From the NCBI RefSeq assembly GCF_000971975.1, contig NZ_LAQO01000018.1:1-64000 (forward strand): a stretch of 64,000 bases of DNA, read 5' to 3'. This document shows positions 16,188-24,266 of the stretch, piece by piece; positions within the stretch are counted from its first letter, which is position 1, and each line of letters opens with the position of its first letter. The notes beneath the pieces were generated by a model that had not been told where the DNA came from, did no database searches, and worked only from the letters and a program-made list of their open reading frames with translations. Source of the stretch: Paenibacillus algorifonticola. GTDB taxonomy: Bacteria > Bacillota > Bacilli > Paenibacillales > Paenibacillaceae. The position numbers were made by a program, and so were the translations under genes.

Positions 16188-17092
16188 TAGACAGCACCCC
16201 CTTTGGAAATACGGAATTGCAGGGCAGAAAACCCGCCGATAATGACAAATAACATCACGGACATCGCACTAGCCAAGCCAAGCTCCTGCTTCGTAAAGCC
16301 AATCTCATAAATGTATTGAACAATATAGGTCGTTTCTTTGCCCGGCCCGCCGCCTGTAAGCGCAAATATAAGCGGGAACGCTTTGAACGCATCAATCAGA
16401 GACAGCATGAATACGAGCAAACTAGTTGGCTTCAAGAGCGGGAGTGTAATATGGCGGAACACCTTTAGTCCCGTTGCCCCGTCCAATCGAGCAGCCTCAT
16501 AATAATCCGTAGGTATCGCCTGCAAGCCCGCTATGAAAATGACCATGAAAAAGCCGGCCCGTGACCATACCGTCGCGATAATAACAGCCGCATTGGCCCA
16601 GAATGGCGAGGTTAAAAAGCCGACCGGCTCCACTCCGATCAGAGTAAGCATGTGGTTCAAAATGCCAAATGAATCTCCAAAAATCCACTTCCAGGTCAAA
16701 CCTACTATGATAAAAGAAATCATCGTCGGCCAATAAAATATGGCTCTGAACAAGCCGCGCATTTTAATCTCACGCGCAAGCAGCATCGCAATGCCTAATG
16801 CCACTGCATAAATGAGCGGAACAACAATCGCCGCATAAATCCCCGTTCGTCCTATCGTCGACCAAAATTCCTTATCCCCAATAATTTTGATATAGTTGCC
16901 GAGTCCATTGAACTTCATTGGATTCAAGCCATCATAAACATGGAAAGAATAAAACAAGCCCAATAAGGAGGGAATTACGATAAAAACACCAAATATCAGG
17001 AGGTTGGGAAGAATAAACAGATAAGGAGCAATGGCGAGCTTCCTCGTCTGTCCTGTCTGCTTTTTACGGTTTAAACTTTGACCTCCGTTCAT
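16187..17092 (-). CDS. Sugar ABC transporter permease, MsmF/UgpA type, 301 aa
   Basis: This is the first membrane subunit of the importer. It has a basic N-terminus (SLNRKKQTGQTRK) and six membrane helices from about residue 18 to 294. The EAA loop EAARLDGATGLKVFRHITLP is at about residues 198-217. FALTGGGPGKETTYIVQYIY near 243-262 is the conserved segment of this permease group. ATG 17092 follows AAGGGGCAAG. A hairpin lies between it and the upstream binding-protein gene, which usually lowers permease relative to binding-protein expression. Confidence 0.92.
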   Translation of the reverse strand: MNGGQSLNRKKQTGQTRKLAIAPYLFILPNLLIFGVFIVIPSLLGLFYSFHVYDGLNPMKFNGLGNYIKIIGDKEFWSTIGRTGIYAAIVVPLIYAVALGIAMLLAREIKMRGLFRAIFYWPTMISFIIVGLTWKWIFGDSFGILNHMLTLIGVEPVGFLTSPFWANAAVIIATVWSRAGFFMVIFIAGLQAIPTDYYEAARLDGATGLKVFRHITLPLLKPTSLLVFMLSLIDAFKAFPLIFALTGGGPGKETTYIVQYIYEIGFTKQELGLASAMSVMLFVIIGGFSALQFRISKGGAV

Positions 17093-17121
17093 CTGCTTGC
17101 CCCTTCCATATGAATAAAATG

Positions 17122-17159
17122 AAAGGGCGGCCTGACAGAAATCGGTCCGCCACCCCTTT
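17122..17159 (-). terminator. Intercistronic hairpin between binding protein and permease genes
   Basis: On the minus strand AAAGGG...GGCGG...CC pairs with GG...CCGCC...CCCTTT, giving an imperfect stem of about 13 bp whose 3' side is followed by CATTTTATTC. The position 30 bases after the binding-protein stop suggests partial termination or protection of the upstream mRNA. Confidence 0.5.
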
Positions 17160-17188
17160 AGTAATACGATTTGTAGCCTTAGGCTCGC

Positions 17189-18481
17189 CTACTGGCTTCC
17201 AATAGCCTCGTTAATCAGCTTGGCTGTCTTGTCCATTGCTTCCTGAGCAGTTGCTTTATCCGACAGAACGTCAATAATATTATTTTTTAAGTCCGTCGAA
17301 ATTTTGGAGATAAGCGTCTGTCTGGACCAGTCATTGGCTGCAAGCGGCGAAGTATTTTTGAGTTCATCCGAGAAGACCTCATACATTTCCTTGCCAAACT
17401 CATAATCCAGCACAGAGCTGTCCTTGCGAGGACTCATAAACAGTGACTCTTGATTATATTTAGAATTCACTTCTTTGGACGTCAAATAGTTAATAAAGGC
17501 TGCTGCCTCCTGCTCATTGCCACTGCCTTTGAAAGCCATAAGGAATTTCCCGCCTGGCACCGAGGAACGTTGTGTTCCTTTCGGCATATAGGTAACTCCC
17601 CATTCAAAATCAGTAATGTCCTTGTAATTGCTAATCATCCAGTTGCCAGCCCAGTGGGCAGCTACCGTCCCGGAACGGAACAAATTGTTAGGATTCTCCC
17701 CGCCGAGCCATACGGATTCCGGCATGATCCCATCCTTATGAAGCTGCTTAAAGAGCTCCATACAGCGAACTCCGGCTTCACTATTAATCGCTGCTGCGCT
17801 GCCATCTTCAGTCACAATGCTTCCGCCGTTCTGATACAGAAGCGTGGACCATCTATGCGGTGTAACATCCCAAACCATGCCATATCTTGCTCCGCCTTTG
17901 GCCATAACCTCTTTCAGTGCAGCGATATACTCATCCCACGTCCACACTTCCTCAGGAGAAGTCGGTACTTTAACGCCCGCTTTATCGAATAAGGTTTTGT
18001 TATAAATCAGCCCATTCGCTGTTACATCCATTGGGGCAGCGATCAGCTTATCATCAATCACATAATAAGGCTTAAGCGAATCAATAAATTGACCCTCGAA
18101 CTGATCGGCACTTTCCACGTAAGGGGTAAGATCCACTGCCTGATTAGCGAACGATCCCGTATCCGTGATCCGACTCAGAGCAGGCGGCTTGCCGCCAGAT
18201 ATCATCGTTTTCAATTTTGTTTGAAGATCCTTGAAGCCGACTTCAATCAGATTGATTTTGACATTGGTATTGGACTGCTCGTATTCTTTAATGATCCCCT
18301 TGATCACTTCTCCTTCATTCCCATCAGAGAACCACAAGAAATCTAGAGTAGCCTGCTTGGCCCCTCCGGTGCTACCGGTATTGACCGTGCTATTATCGGT
18401 ATTGCCGCAAGCAGTTAGCATAATGAGTGACATAATCAAAACCAGGCTAAAGCTGAGCTTGAAGTTCGTTCTTCGTTTCAT
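17189..18481 (-). CDS. Extracellular sugar-binding lipoprotein, 430 aa
   Basis: This is the substrate-binding subunit of the importer. Residues 1-25 are a lipoprotein signal peptide: MKRRTNFK, a hydrophobic stretch, and lipobox LTAC at about 22-25. A low-complexity Asn/Ser/Gly linker then leads into a family-1 solute-binding fold (LDFLWFSDGNEGEVIKGII, SGGKPPALSRI, VPGGKFLMAFKG, NEQEAAAFINYL). The frame runs upstream to 18643, but ATG 18481 after AAAGGAGATG gives a proper signal peptide. It sits just downstream of its probable AraC regulator and upstream of the permeases. The ligand is presumably a pectin-derived oligosaccharide. Confidence 0.92.
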   Translation of the reverse strand: MKRRTNFKLSFSLVLIMSLIMLTACGNTDNSTVNTGSTGGAKQATLDFLWFSDGNEGEVIKGIIKEYEQSNTNVKINLIEVGFKDLQTKLKTMISGGKPPALSRITDTGSFANQAVDLTPYVESADQFEGQFIDSLKPYYVIDDKLIAAPMDVTANGLIYNKTLFDKAGVKVPTSPEEVWTWDEYIAALKEVMAKGGARYGMVWDVTPHRWSTLLYQNGGSIVTEDGSAAAINSEAGVRCMELFKQLHKDGIMPESVWLGGENPNNLFRSGTVAAHWAGNWMISNYKDITDFEWGVTYMPKGTQRSSVPGGKFLMAFKGSGNEQEAAAFINYLTSKEVNSKYNQESLFMSPRKDSSVLDYEFGKEMYEVFSDELKNTSPLAANDWSRQTLISKISTDLKNNIIDVLSDKATAQEAMDKTAKLINEAIGSQ

Positions 18482-18518
18482 ACAAACATCTCCTTTGAAA
18501 TGATTAATGAATTTCGCT

Positions 18519-19388
18519 TTAGTTAAGCACTTTATTTTTTCGGAATAGCTGTGGCGATGCACCAACATATTGTTTAAAAGCTCTACTAAAATATTCTGGT
18601 GTGTTGAAGCCCAGCGTTTCTGATATGGACAAAATCGGCTCATCCGTAGACAGCAGCAGCTTTTTGGCCTCAGCCACCCGTTTTCGTATCACGTAATTGC
18701 TCACTGTGTATCCCGTCGTCTCTTTAAAAGAGTGGCAAATGTAATATTTATTCAAATGAAGCATTTTGGACAGCTCATCCAAAGAAACATTTTCTGTATA
18801 ATTTTGGTTCAAATAGTTAAGAACCCGACTCACGCTTGTTTGCTTCTGAGTAGAAGATGGAATCTCATTCACGGACTGCTCAATTTTCATTTTCCGGTAG
18901 ATGCGCAGCAGCAATTGAGTCAGGCTCATCTTGACCATCATTTTATATCCTGTATTTCTGGCTTCCATCTCCTCCTTGATTCCTTTGAATATGCTTTTGA
19001 TTTGTTCACGCTCCTGCAAGGACCAGTGCACCAATAATCCATTAGGATGACGAAATATAGACATCAGATTTTCGAGTTGGCTAACACTGAGCATGTCCAA
19101 AAGCAATAATTCTGTAAAATTGACGAAGCTTCGCTTGTATACGATTTCTCTTGAAGGATTAATCCGGTGCGGCACCGCCCCCCTGAATACAAACATATCC
19201 CCGGGCGAAGGCTTATAGATTCGATCTCCGATTAAGAAGGTCGCATCCCCCTGTATAAAATAATGAATTTCATAACCGTTATGAGTATGAATAGGCCATT
19301 CATCCTGAAAATTATCCGCTTCTGATCGCACATAAACTTCATTTTCCTCCAAAGCAACATTCGTCGGGGTATGGATGGATAGCACCAA
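18519..19388 (-). CDS. AraC-family regulator with N-terminal cupin, 289 aa
   Basis: This is a sugar-responsive activator. The cupin domain is at about residues 20-90 (HTHNGYEIHYFIQGDATFLIG and SPGDMFVFRGAVPHRI), and two helix-turn-helix units at about 185-285 (SLDELSKMLHLNKYYICHSF and PILSISETLGFNTPEYFSRAF). The frame opens with adjacent TTG (19388) and GTG (19385) codons after GAAGGGAGATAG; either may be used. It heads the importer/GH105 operon, with only 37 bases before the binding-protein gene, so it probably activates that operon. A cre-like site upstream suggests catabolite repression. Confidence 0.92.
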   Translation of the reverse strand: MVLSIHTPTNVALEENEVYVRSEADNFQDEWPIHTHNGYEIHYFIQGDATFLIGDRIYKPSPGDMFVFRGAVPHRINPSREIVYKRSFVNFTELLLLDMLSVSQLENLMSIFRHPNGLLVHWSLQEREQIKSIFKGIKEEMEARNTGYKMMVKMSLTQLLLRIYRKMKIEQSVNEIPSSTQKQTSVSRVLNYLNQNYTENVSLDELSKMLHLNKYYICHSFKETTGYTVSNYVIRKRVAEAKKLLLSTDEPILSISETLGFNTPEYFSRAFKQYVGASPQLFRKNKVLN

Positions 19389-19441
19389 TAACTATCTCCC
19401 TTCTATAAATAGAATCAGCAATATTGATCAATAATTAAAAA

Positions 19442-19455
19442 TGATAGCGCTTTAT
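19442..19455. promoter_or_regulatory. Candidate CcpA cre site upstream of the AraC gene
   Basis: TGATAGCGCTTTAT matches the cre consensus TGNNANCGNTNNCA except at the last two bases. It lies 54 bases before the start of the AraC gene, in the promoter region of the importer operon. This fits glucose repression of a sugar-use operon. One site without a promoter call is only moderate evidence. Confidence 0.45.
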
Positions 19456-19675
19456 ATTGAATTGTATCATAGTCATTTAAATAGAATCAGGACTATATTG
19501 CTGTATTGTTGATCAGAATTGTTGAAAATAATAATAGCTGATTTCACAAGATCATAAATCTCCGTGGGCCTTCCAGACACTGGTTGAATAGTGAAGTCGG
19601 CAGTGCCGCATCTCAGGCTTGAACGCTACGACAGCCTCAGTATTTACATGTAGACTTAGCTGCAGAAATAAAAGA

Positions 19676-19713
19676 AGACCGCATGTACAGCCCAGAGGCT
19701 GATCATGCGGTCT
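19676..19713 (-). terminator. Hairpin terminator for the 20-23 kb cluster
   Basis: AGACCGCATG and CATGCGGTCT enclose a second stem, CAGCC/GGCTG, with loop CAGA. On the minus strand the stem is followed by TCTTTTATTTC. It lies just past the decayed acetyltransferase and would end transcription coming from the hypothetical gene cluster. The stretch between it and the AraC gene (19389-19675) holds no gene that I can see. Confidence 0.65.
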
Positions 19714-19767
19714 ATTAGGGAATGGTCAAATGATACACTAATTTGTTCCGTCTAAGTAAAAATGAAT

Positions 19768-20012
19768 TTAGTTATTCTTTATCCAATATCTTTTAATTAT
19801 ATTTCCATCATCCTCAATGAAATCTGTGTCCGGAATTCCGCCATTATTAATGATCGTTTTTTCAGATCCTACATTACCAGCATCACAAACAACAAGCACA
19901 TCTTCTATTTACAAAAACGATAGCATCTTTTGAAAATCACTTGGATCTTTACTAATAACCCAAGGAACCACATCCTATTTAGATTCTTTCCACTCCTGAT
20001 AGAAAGCTAATC
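19768..20012 (-). pseudogene. GNAT acetyltransferase (YedL-like) with internal deletion
   Basis: One frame encodes AFYQEWKESK, stop, DVVPWVISKDPSDFQKMLSFL, stop, IEDVLVVCDAGNVGSEKTII and then NGGIPDTDFIEDDGNIIKRYW to a TAA at 19768. The first part is the N-terminus and the last part the C-terminus of a GNAT enzyme of the type with a VLVVCDKENxxSxKTI motif. The middle, including the acetyl-CoA loop, is missing. An internal deletion plus two in-frame stops make this a clear pseudogene. It overlaps the 3' end of the next gene by 6 bases. Confidence 0.75.
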
Positions 20013-20477
20013 CTTTAATAGATTTTTTAGTATTTCCAATTCATATTCTAAGTTTGTCTTGCTATATTCATTCCATTCATTCTCATTAAGGACATCAACA
20101 TGCAATGGTGTTCCATGTAGAGAATAATGCTTTAGCTTCAAATACCGACCTATTGGAAAATCTCCACGGCTCCAGTTCTCTCTATACCCAACCAGACCAT
20201 ACTTTGAGATAATCATATCTAGACTAGCAACTAGATGAATAATAAACTCTCTGATCTCACAAATTTCACTTAAAACCTGTTCATGCAGTTCTTGCCCATT
20301 TAGTTCTTTGATTCCGTCCTTATATTGTTTAATAGTAATTCGCATTTGGGTTGTATTAAGTTTTTCCAGTGTCCATTCAACAATAGAAGGTTCTTCATTC
20401 CATTCAAAAGTTGATGATTCCACTACTTCATCTATTGGTGTAAATTCTGGAAGCAGAATCATTAGTGATTGAATCAA
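20007..20477 (-). CDS. Hypothetical protein, 156 aa
   Basis: I do not recognise this family. It is a soluble alpha/beta protein with a conserved-looking centre (EICEIREFIIHLVASLDMII) and an acidic N-terminus. The frame opens at TTG 20477 without a ribosome binding site, and an ATG five codons later has none either, so the N-terminus may be lost by truncation. It follows a gene whose stop is only 17 bases upstream, which argues for one transcript. It could be an immunity-type protein, but no motif supports that firmly. Confidence 0.5.
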   Translation of the reverse strand: MIQSLMILLPEFTPIDEVVESSTFEWNEEPSIVEWTLEKLNTTQMRITIKQYKDGIKELNGQELHEQVLSEICEIREFIIHLVASLDMIISKYGLVGYRENWSRGDFPIGRYLKLKHYSLHGTPLHVDVLNENEWNEYSKTNLEYELEILKNLLKD

Positions 20478-20494
20478 ATCTACTAGTGGTTCCG

Positions 20495-20950
20495 TTAGAT
20501 AACTCGGCGTAAAAAATTCTCTACCCCATTTATTTCAAGACTAGCTTTACCCCATCCAACACTTTCTAAGTCATATGTAAAATTCACATAGCGTCCACGC
20601 ATTCCTTCAGTTCTTTTCATATACTCGTTATATGATTCTTGAATTTTTCTCTTACATATTTCTTCCCATATATTTTTTAAGCTTTCATAGTTATTTTCAT
20701 CATCAAATGATTCCGGATTCATATCACCACCAAAACCAATCCAAGCATTCTTTTCGAATTCTGACTCGCCTTCACTATCAGAGTAGGCAATTTCACTTGG
20801 AGCCTTTATATAAGATAAAGATTCACAAGAGTTTTCTAAGCAATGGTAACCAGGATGATACGATCCATATTTGTAATACAGAGGAGCCTTTCCGTTCTTT
20901 TCTTTATCAAATCCACAATACAATTCTAAAATGACATGATTAATTGCCAT
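20495..20950 (-). CDS. Hypothetical protein, 151 aa
   Basis: The family is unrecognised. The frame extends to 21034, but ATG 20950 follows GAAAGGAATTTAAT, a proper ribosome binding site, and gives MAINHVILELYCGFDKEKNG. The protein is acidic and aromatic-rich, with an early motif YYKYGSYHPGYHCLENSCESL and a helical C-terminal half (SLKNIWEEICKRKIQE). There is no signal peptide or membrane helix. It sits in a run of unrelated minus-strand unknowns. Confidence 0.55.
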   Translation of the reverse strand: MAINHVILELYCGFDKEKNGKAPLYYKYGSYHPGYHCLENSCESLSYIKAPSEIAYSDSEGESEFEKNAWIGFGGDMNPESFDDENNYESLKNIWEEICKRKIQESYNEYMKRTEGMRGRYVNFTYDLESVGWGKASLEINGVENFLRRVI

Positions 20951-21082
20951 ATTAAATTCCTTTCTTGAGTTCTTCAACAATTTCATCGTTTTTCGATACT
21001 TGCAGATACGGTTGTCACAATCACAAACCTTCACAGATTTAGATAGCTCTCCTTTTGGTACATGCAGGGTTATCTGCTGAAT

Positions 21083-21508
21083 CTACTTATAGTTTTTAAA
21101 ATGTATTAATTCCTCTAATGCTTCTTTTCGAATAGTTTCTATATCTCCATAGATTCCTTGTGTCGCCAAGTAATATCCGTCATCCAATCGATCCAATATA
21201 TTAGATAACTTATCATCAATTAATAAAGCACTTACTTGAAAATGGATACTACTAATGTATTCAAAAAATTTTTCGTTTGTTATCCGCTTCTCTTCAAGTT
21301 TAGTTACCAATTCACCTATTATTTTATATAGTGGTTCATTAATTGTTTTCTCACAACAGGCTTTTTTTAGCATGGAAATGGTTTCTTTAAGCGACTTATT
21401 ATTGGACAATGAGACGTCAATTAATTCATACGGAAAATCTTCCATATCCTCAATCACAGTATCTGCCCAATTTAAGATGTTTTGTTTAACCTTCTTTGAA
21501 TTTACTAT
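21083..21508 (-). CDS. Hypothetical helical protein with apparent ATA start, 141 aa
   Basis: This is an all-helical protein of unrecognised family (MLKKACCEKTINEPLYKIIG, ITNEKFFEYISSIHFQV). The first conventional start is GTG at 21457, but it has no ribosome binding site. The open frame continues upstream with natural-looking sequence (VNSKKVKQNILNWADT) to a TGA. The ribosome binding site GAGTGAGG, shared with the end of the preceding gene, points to an ATA codon at 21506-21508. The gene may use ATA, or its ATG may have mutated and expression be lost. Confidence 0.5.
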   Translation of the reverse strand: MVNSKKVKQNILNWADTVIEDMEDFPYELIDVSLSNNKSLKETISMLKKACCEKTINEPLYKIIGELVTKLEEKRITNEKFFEYISSIHFQVSALLIDDKLSNILDRLDDGYYLATQGIYGDIETIRKEALEELIHFKNYK

Positions 21509-21514
21509 AAGGCC

Positions 21515-22087
21515 TCACTCTCTTGAATAAATCAATGCTCCGCCTGAGCCCATAATGACTAGTTTTTTACCCGATGGTGAAAATCCACATTTAATGTTTC
21601 CATCTAATCGGTTTATATCAAGCTTAGTAGCGTCATTTAAATATGTATAAGTTGCTTTAAAGGCATTGTCTATTATTACAGATGCTCTTGGCCACCAAGG
21701 GTAAATAACATCAACGATCCATCCATCGTTTGTTGTATGAATCCCATCCCCTGATTCAAAACCAAAAATACTTGTATACTCATTATTTAATGGCAATTGA
21801 AAAGTTAAATCGTTATTACTCATTCTTTCGTAAGTTAAATTAGAATCCCTATCTCTATGTATTAAAACCCCTGTTCTAGCTTGAGTAATGCTATAGCCTG
21901 AACTGCTAATTAGAACAAGATCCTCATCACTATTCCATCCACAAGCCATACAGCCAGCTGCAGGAATAATAACCTCAGTCTCCCATGGATGCGGTGGTTT
22001 GGCTGGTTTCATTGATTGTGCTTTATATAACAAATCCACTTCAAATTTAGTTCTTATTTCTTGTGGGGGTGTGGTAAAAAATTTCAT
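21515..22087 (-). CDS. Hypothetical protein, 190 aa
   Basis: I do not recognise the family. It has a beta-rich composition with repeated strand-turn units (DEDLVLISSSGYSI, TGVLIHRDRDSN, GFSPSGKKLVIMGSGGALIYS), suggesting a partial propeller or jelly-roll. PHPWETEVIIPAAGCMACGW near residue 33 contains two close cysteines. The ATG at 22087 follows AAGGAGCTCAAT, a good ribosome binding site. Its stop lies 6 bases before the presumed start of the next gene, so they are probably cotranscribed. Confidence 0.55.
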   Translation of the reverse strand: MKFFTTPPQEIRTKFEVDLLYKAQSMKPAKPPHPWETEVIIPAAGCMACGWNSDEDLVLISSSGYSITQARTGVLIHRDRDSNLTYERMSNNDLTFQLPLNNEYTSIFGFESGDGIHTTNDGWIVDVIYPWWPRASVIIDNAFKATYTYLNDATKLDINRLDGNIKCGFSPSGKKLVIMGSGGALIYSRE

Positions 22088-22183
22088 ATTGAGCTCCTTA
22101 ATAGGTTATATATCTTGGTATCGCTTTGTTACACAGTGTGATGTTACCCACTCCTTATGCTTATCAACATACACATCTTTCTT

Positions 22184-22813
22184 TTATGTTAACCTGTAAT
22201 ACTTACTATAAAAATCAATTACTTTTTCTCTAGTCATGTAATCATCATTTGTTTCATATTGCTCTATGTATTCCAATATCTCTTTAGTTTTTGTCGTATT
22301 TAATTTTTGCAAAAAATGAATAGTCTCATTAAGTCCTGCACCAATTAGCAATTCTCCATCAATATAGCACCCTGCATCAAAATCTTTCATCTTAGCATTC
22401 CAGATTAGGAGAGTGGATCCGCTATCTTCATAGAATCTATTTGCATTTATTTTTGAAATTGGAGTTCCTTTTTGCCATGTTTTTATAGGCACTAAATGAA
22501 CTCCCTCCAGTAATTTCTCTAAATTAGTTACATTAGATGAAACTGATAAATATACACGGTTCCCCGCACTCATTCCCATAAATCTAACTTTTACTTCGGG
22601 TGAAGTATCTAAATAAACCACGAAATAATAGTCTTCATCGACAATAGAAAAATAAAACTCAGCGGATTGTTCTCCATCATTCATTATGACATCTGCTATT
22701 TTAGGTTTGTCATTCTCATAAACCAATTTATGTACGGATAAATACTGTTTCGTTAGCTCGAAGGATTGTTCTTCTATTTCCTTAAGTGCAACTTTCTCAA
22801 GTATCTCAATCAT
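22184..22813 (-). CDS. Hypothetical protein, 209 aa
   Basis: This is a soluble alpha/beta protein of unrecognised family. The N-terminal 100 residues carry alternating strands (ADVIMNDGEQSAEFYFSIVD, YYFVVYLDTSPEVKVRFM), and the C-terminal half is helical (KTKEILEYIEQYETND). The start ATG 22813 has an excellent ribosome binding site, TGGAGGTTCGAAG. It is the first gene of the minus-strand cluster that runs down to the terminator at 19.7 kb, and it diverges from the DedA operon. Confidence 0.55.
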   Translation of the reverse strand: MIEILEKVALKEIEEQSFELTKQYLSVHKLVYENDKPKIADVIMNDGEQSAEFYFSIVDEDYYFVVYLDTSPEVKVRFMGMSAGNRVYLSVSSNVTNLEKLLEGVHLVPIKTWQKGTPISKINANRFYEDSGSTLLIWNAKMKDFDAGCYIDGELLIGAGLNETIHFLQKLNTTKTKEILEYIEQYETNDDYMTREKVIDFYSKYYRLT

Positions 22814-23000
22814 CTTCGAACCTCCATAAAATATTGACCTCCAGATTATTTATATACTTACTATACTTTCAGATAATAAATGAATATTATTCCAACTAGT
22901 TTCAGTATACCAAATTTAGAAATTTAAACATAAAAAAGAGACTCTCCGACTGCCTCGAGCAAAGTTCTTCAAGGTTTATCCTCTTTATTTCCCTCTTCAA

Positions 23001-23043
23001 TTCTTTAGATTTTCTTTAGAAATATACCCGTAAATTCCTTAGA
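23001..23043 (+). promoter_or_regulatory. Direct repeats, likely response-regulator site upstream of the DedA operon
   Basis: TTCTTTAGA occurs at 23001-23009 and 23012-23020, exactly 11 bp apart, and TTCCTTAGA follows at 23035-23043, two helical turns further on. Tandem sites at 11-bp spacing are the usual binding pattern of OmpR/PhoB-type regulators, and one is encoded at the end of this operon. Autoregulation is therefore likely. The rest of the 22.8-23.1 kb gap shows no gene. Confidence 0.5.
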
Positions 23044-23090
23044 TGTTTTCGTTATTATTTCTCTAACAAAATAAATCGAGGAGGCCAATC

Positions 23091-23594
23091 ATGTTTAGCA
23101 ACACAATCTCGCAACTGTTCGAGCAGCATGGCTATCTGATTTTTTATTTAGCCTTCTCTTTAGGCCCGTTTGGCATTCCTGTCCCGAATGAAATAACGAT
23201 ACTCACAGGCGGCGTTTTGAGCAACACCGGTGCTTTAGATCCGTGGACAACCTATATCTGCATTCTAAGCGGTCTATTAACCGCCATTACGCTCTCTTAT
23301 TGTGCAGGCCGAATTTTTGGGGAGAAATTAATAAAAAGATTTCAGCATAAGCGACATTTTCAGAGGGCGGAAGAGATTTTAAAACAACGAGGAGATTGGG
23401 CCATGTGTATTGGCGTATTCATTCCAGTCGTGCGGTATATTCTCCCCCTATTCATCGGGCTAAGCGGTGTGAAATTCAGAAAGTTTGCCCTGCTTTCCTA
23501 TCTCAGCGTTTTATTTTGGACCATCACATTTTTTACAGTCGGCAAATACTTTGGCACTCATCTGATAGACTCGCTTCGTACATTCAGCTTCTAA
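23091..23594 (+). CDS. DedA-family membrane protein, 167 aa
   Basis: This is a polytopic inner-membrane protein of the DedA/SNARE-associated family; members flip polyprenyl phosphate or phospholipid and affect membrane homeostasis. Visible family features are a re-entrant segment with FGIPVPNEITILTGGVL at about 25-45, CAGRIFGEKLIKRF at about 70-83, and FIPVVRYILPLFIGLSGV at about 108-125 with the conserved arginine and glycine. A C-terminal helix ends at about 160. Its length is slightly short of the usual 190-200 aa. ATG 23091 follows GAGGAGGCC. It is first in an operon with two phospholipid-methyltransferase-like genes and a two-component system. Confidence 0.9.
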   Translation: MFSNTISQLFEQHGYLIFYLAFSLGPFGIPVPNEITILTGGVLSNTGALDPWTTYICILSGLLTAITLSYCAGRIFGEKLIKRFQHKRHFQRAEEILKQRGDWAMCIGVFIPVVRYILPLFIGLSGVKFRKFALLSYLSVLFWTITFFTVGKYFGTHLIDSLRTFSF

Positions 23595-23642
23595 TTTGCT
23601 TCAGCACGTCATCAAGAAAATGAAATATTGGGGGAACATCCA

Positions 23643-24209
23643 TTGAACATCAAGGAATGTCTACTTTTTCTGCAGCGCTTTATTCAAAGCCCGAAAAGAG
23701 TCGGAAGTGTTATGCCCAGCTCTCGATTTCTGGCAACAAAGATGGTTAGCTCTATGCCCTTGCATGGTGTCAAGGCAGTCGCTGAGCTTGGATCGGGTAC
23801 AGGTGCAATCACACGCTTTATCAAGAAACGGTTATCTGGATCTGCTAAAGTGCTGCTGTTTGAAATGGATGATAGGATGAGGAACAATTTACAGTCGGAA
23901 TATCCGGATTTTATCAGTCATCCAAACGCCTGTTACTTAGTTGAAGGGATGAAGCAAGAAGGCATTGAGCAGCTGGACTGTATTATTAGCGGTTTGCCCT
24001 TTTTTAACTTTTCAAGCGAGCTGCGAGAAACGCTGCTTAATCAGACTACCCAAGCACTCAAACCAGACGGAACCTTTATCGCCTTTCAATATTCCCTTCA
24101 AATGAAAAAACAATTTTCCAAGAAATTCATCATTGAAAAAATCGAATGGGTGCCATTTAATTTCCCTCCAGCTTTTGTATACACATGCCGCAAGAGGGAC
24201 ACCCTTTAA
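23643..24209 (+). CDS. PmtA-like SAM-dependent methyltransferase, copy 1, 188 aa
   Basis: This is a class I methyltransferase resembling phospholipid N-methyltransferases of the PmtA group. AVAELGSGTGAITRFIKKRL at about 45-64 is the SAM-binding motif I with a KsgA-like extension, FEMDDRM near 73 is motif II, and DCIISGLPFFNFSSE near 112-126 is motif IV, where SGLP is typical of PmtA-like enzymes rather than of rRNA dimethylases (NPPF). The C-terminus ends FPPAFVYTCRK. The start is TTG 23643 after TTGGGGGAACATCCA. The next gene is a close paralogue. Possible reaction: methylation of phosphatidylethanolamine headgroups; rRNA or small-molecule substrates are not excluded. Confidence 0.8.
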   Translation: MNIKECLLFLQRFIQSPKRVGSVMPSSRFLATKMVSSMPLHGVKAVAELGSGTGAITRFIKKRLSGSAKVLLFEMDDRMRNNLQSEYPDFISHPNACYLVEGMKQEGIEQLDCIISGLPFFNFSSELRETLLNQTTQALKPDGTFIAFQYSLQMKKQFSKKFIIEKIEWVPFNFPPAFVYTCRKRDTL

Positions 24210-24266
24210 TTAAAATAAATGATCCCTTTTTTCTTTGTTAAAATCATTGATAAGGAGGTAAATCCG

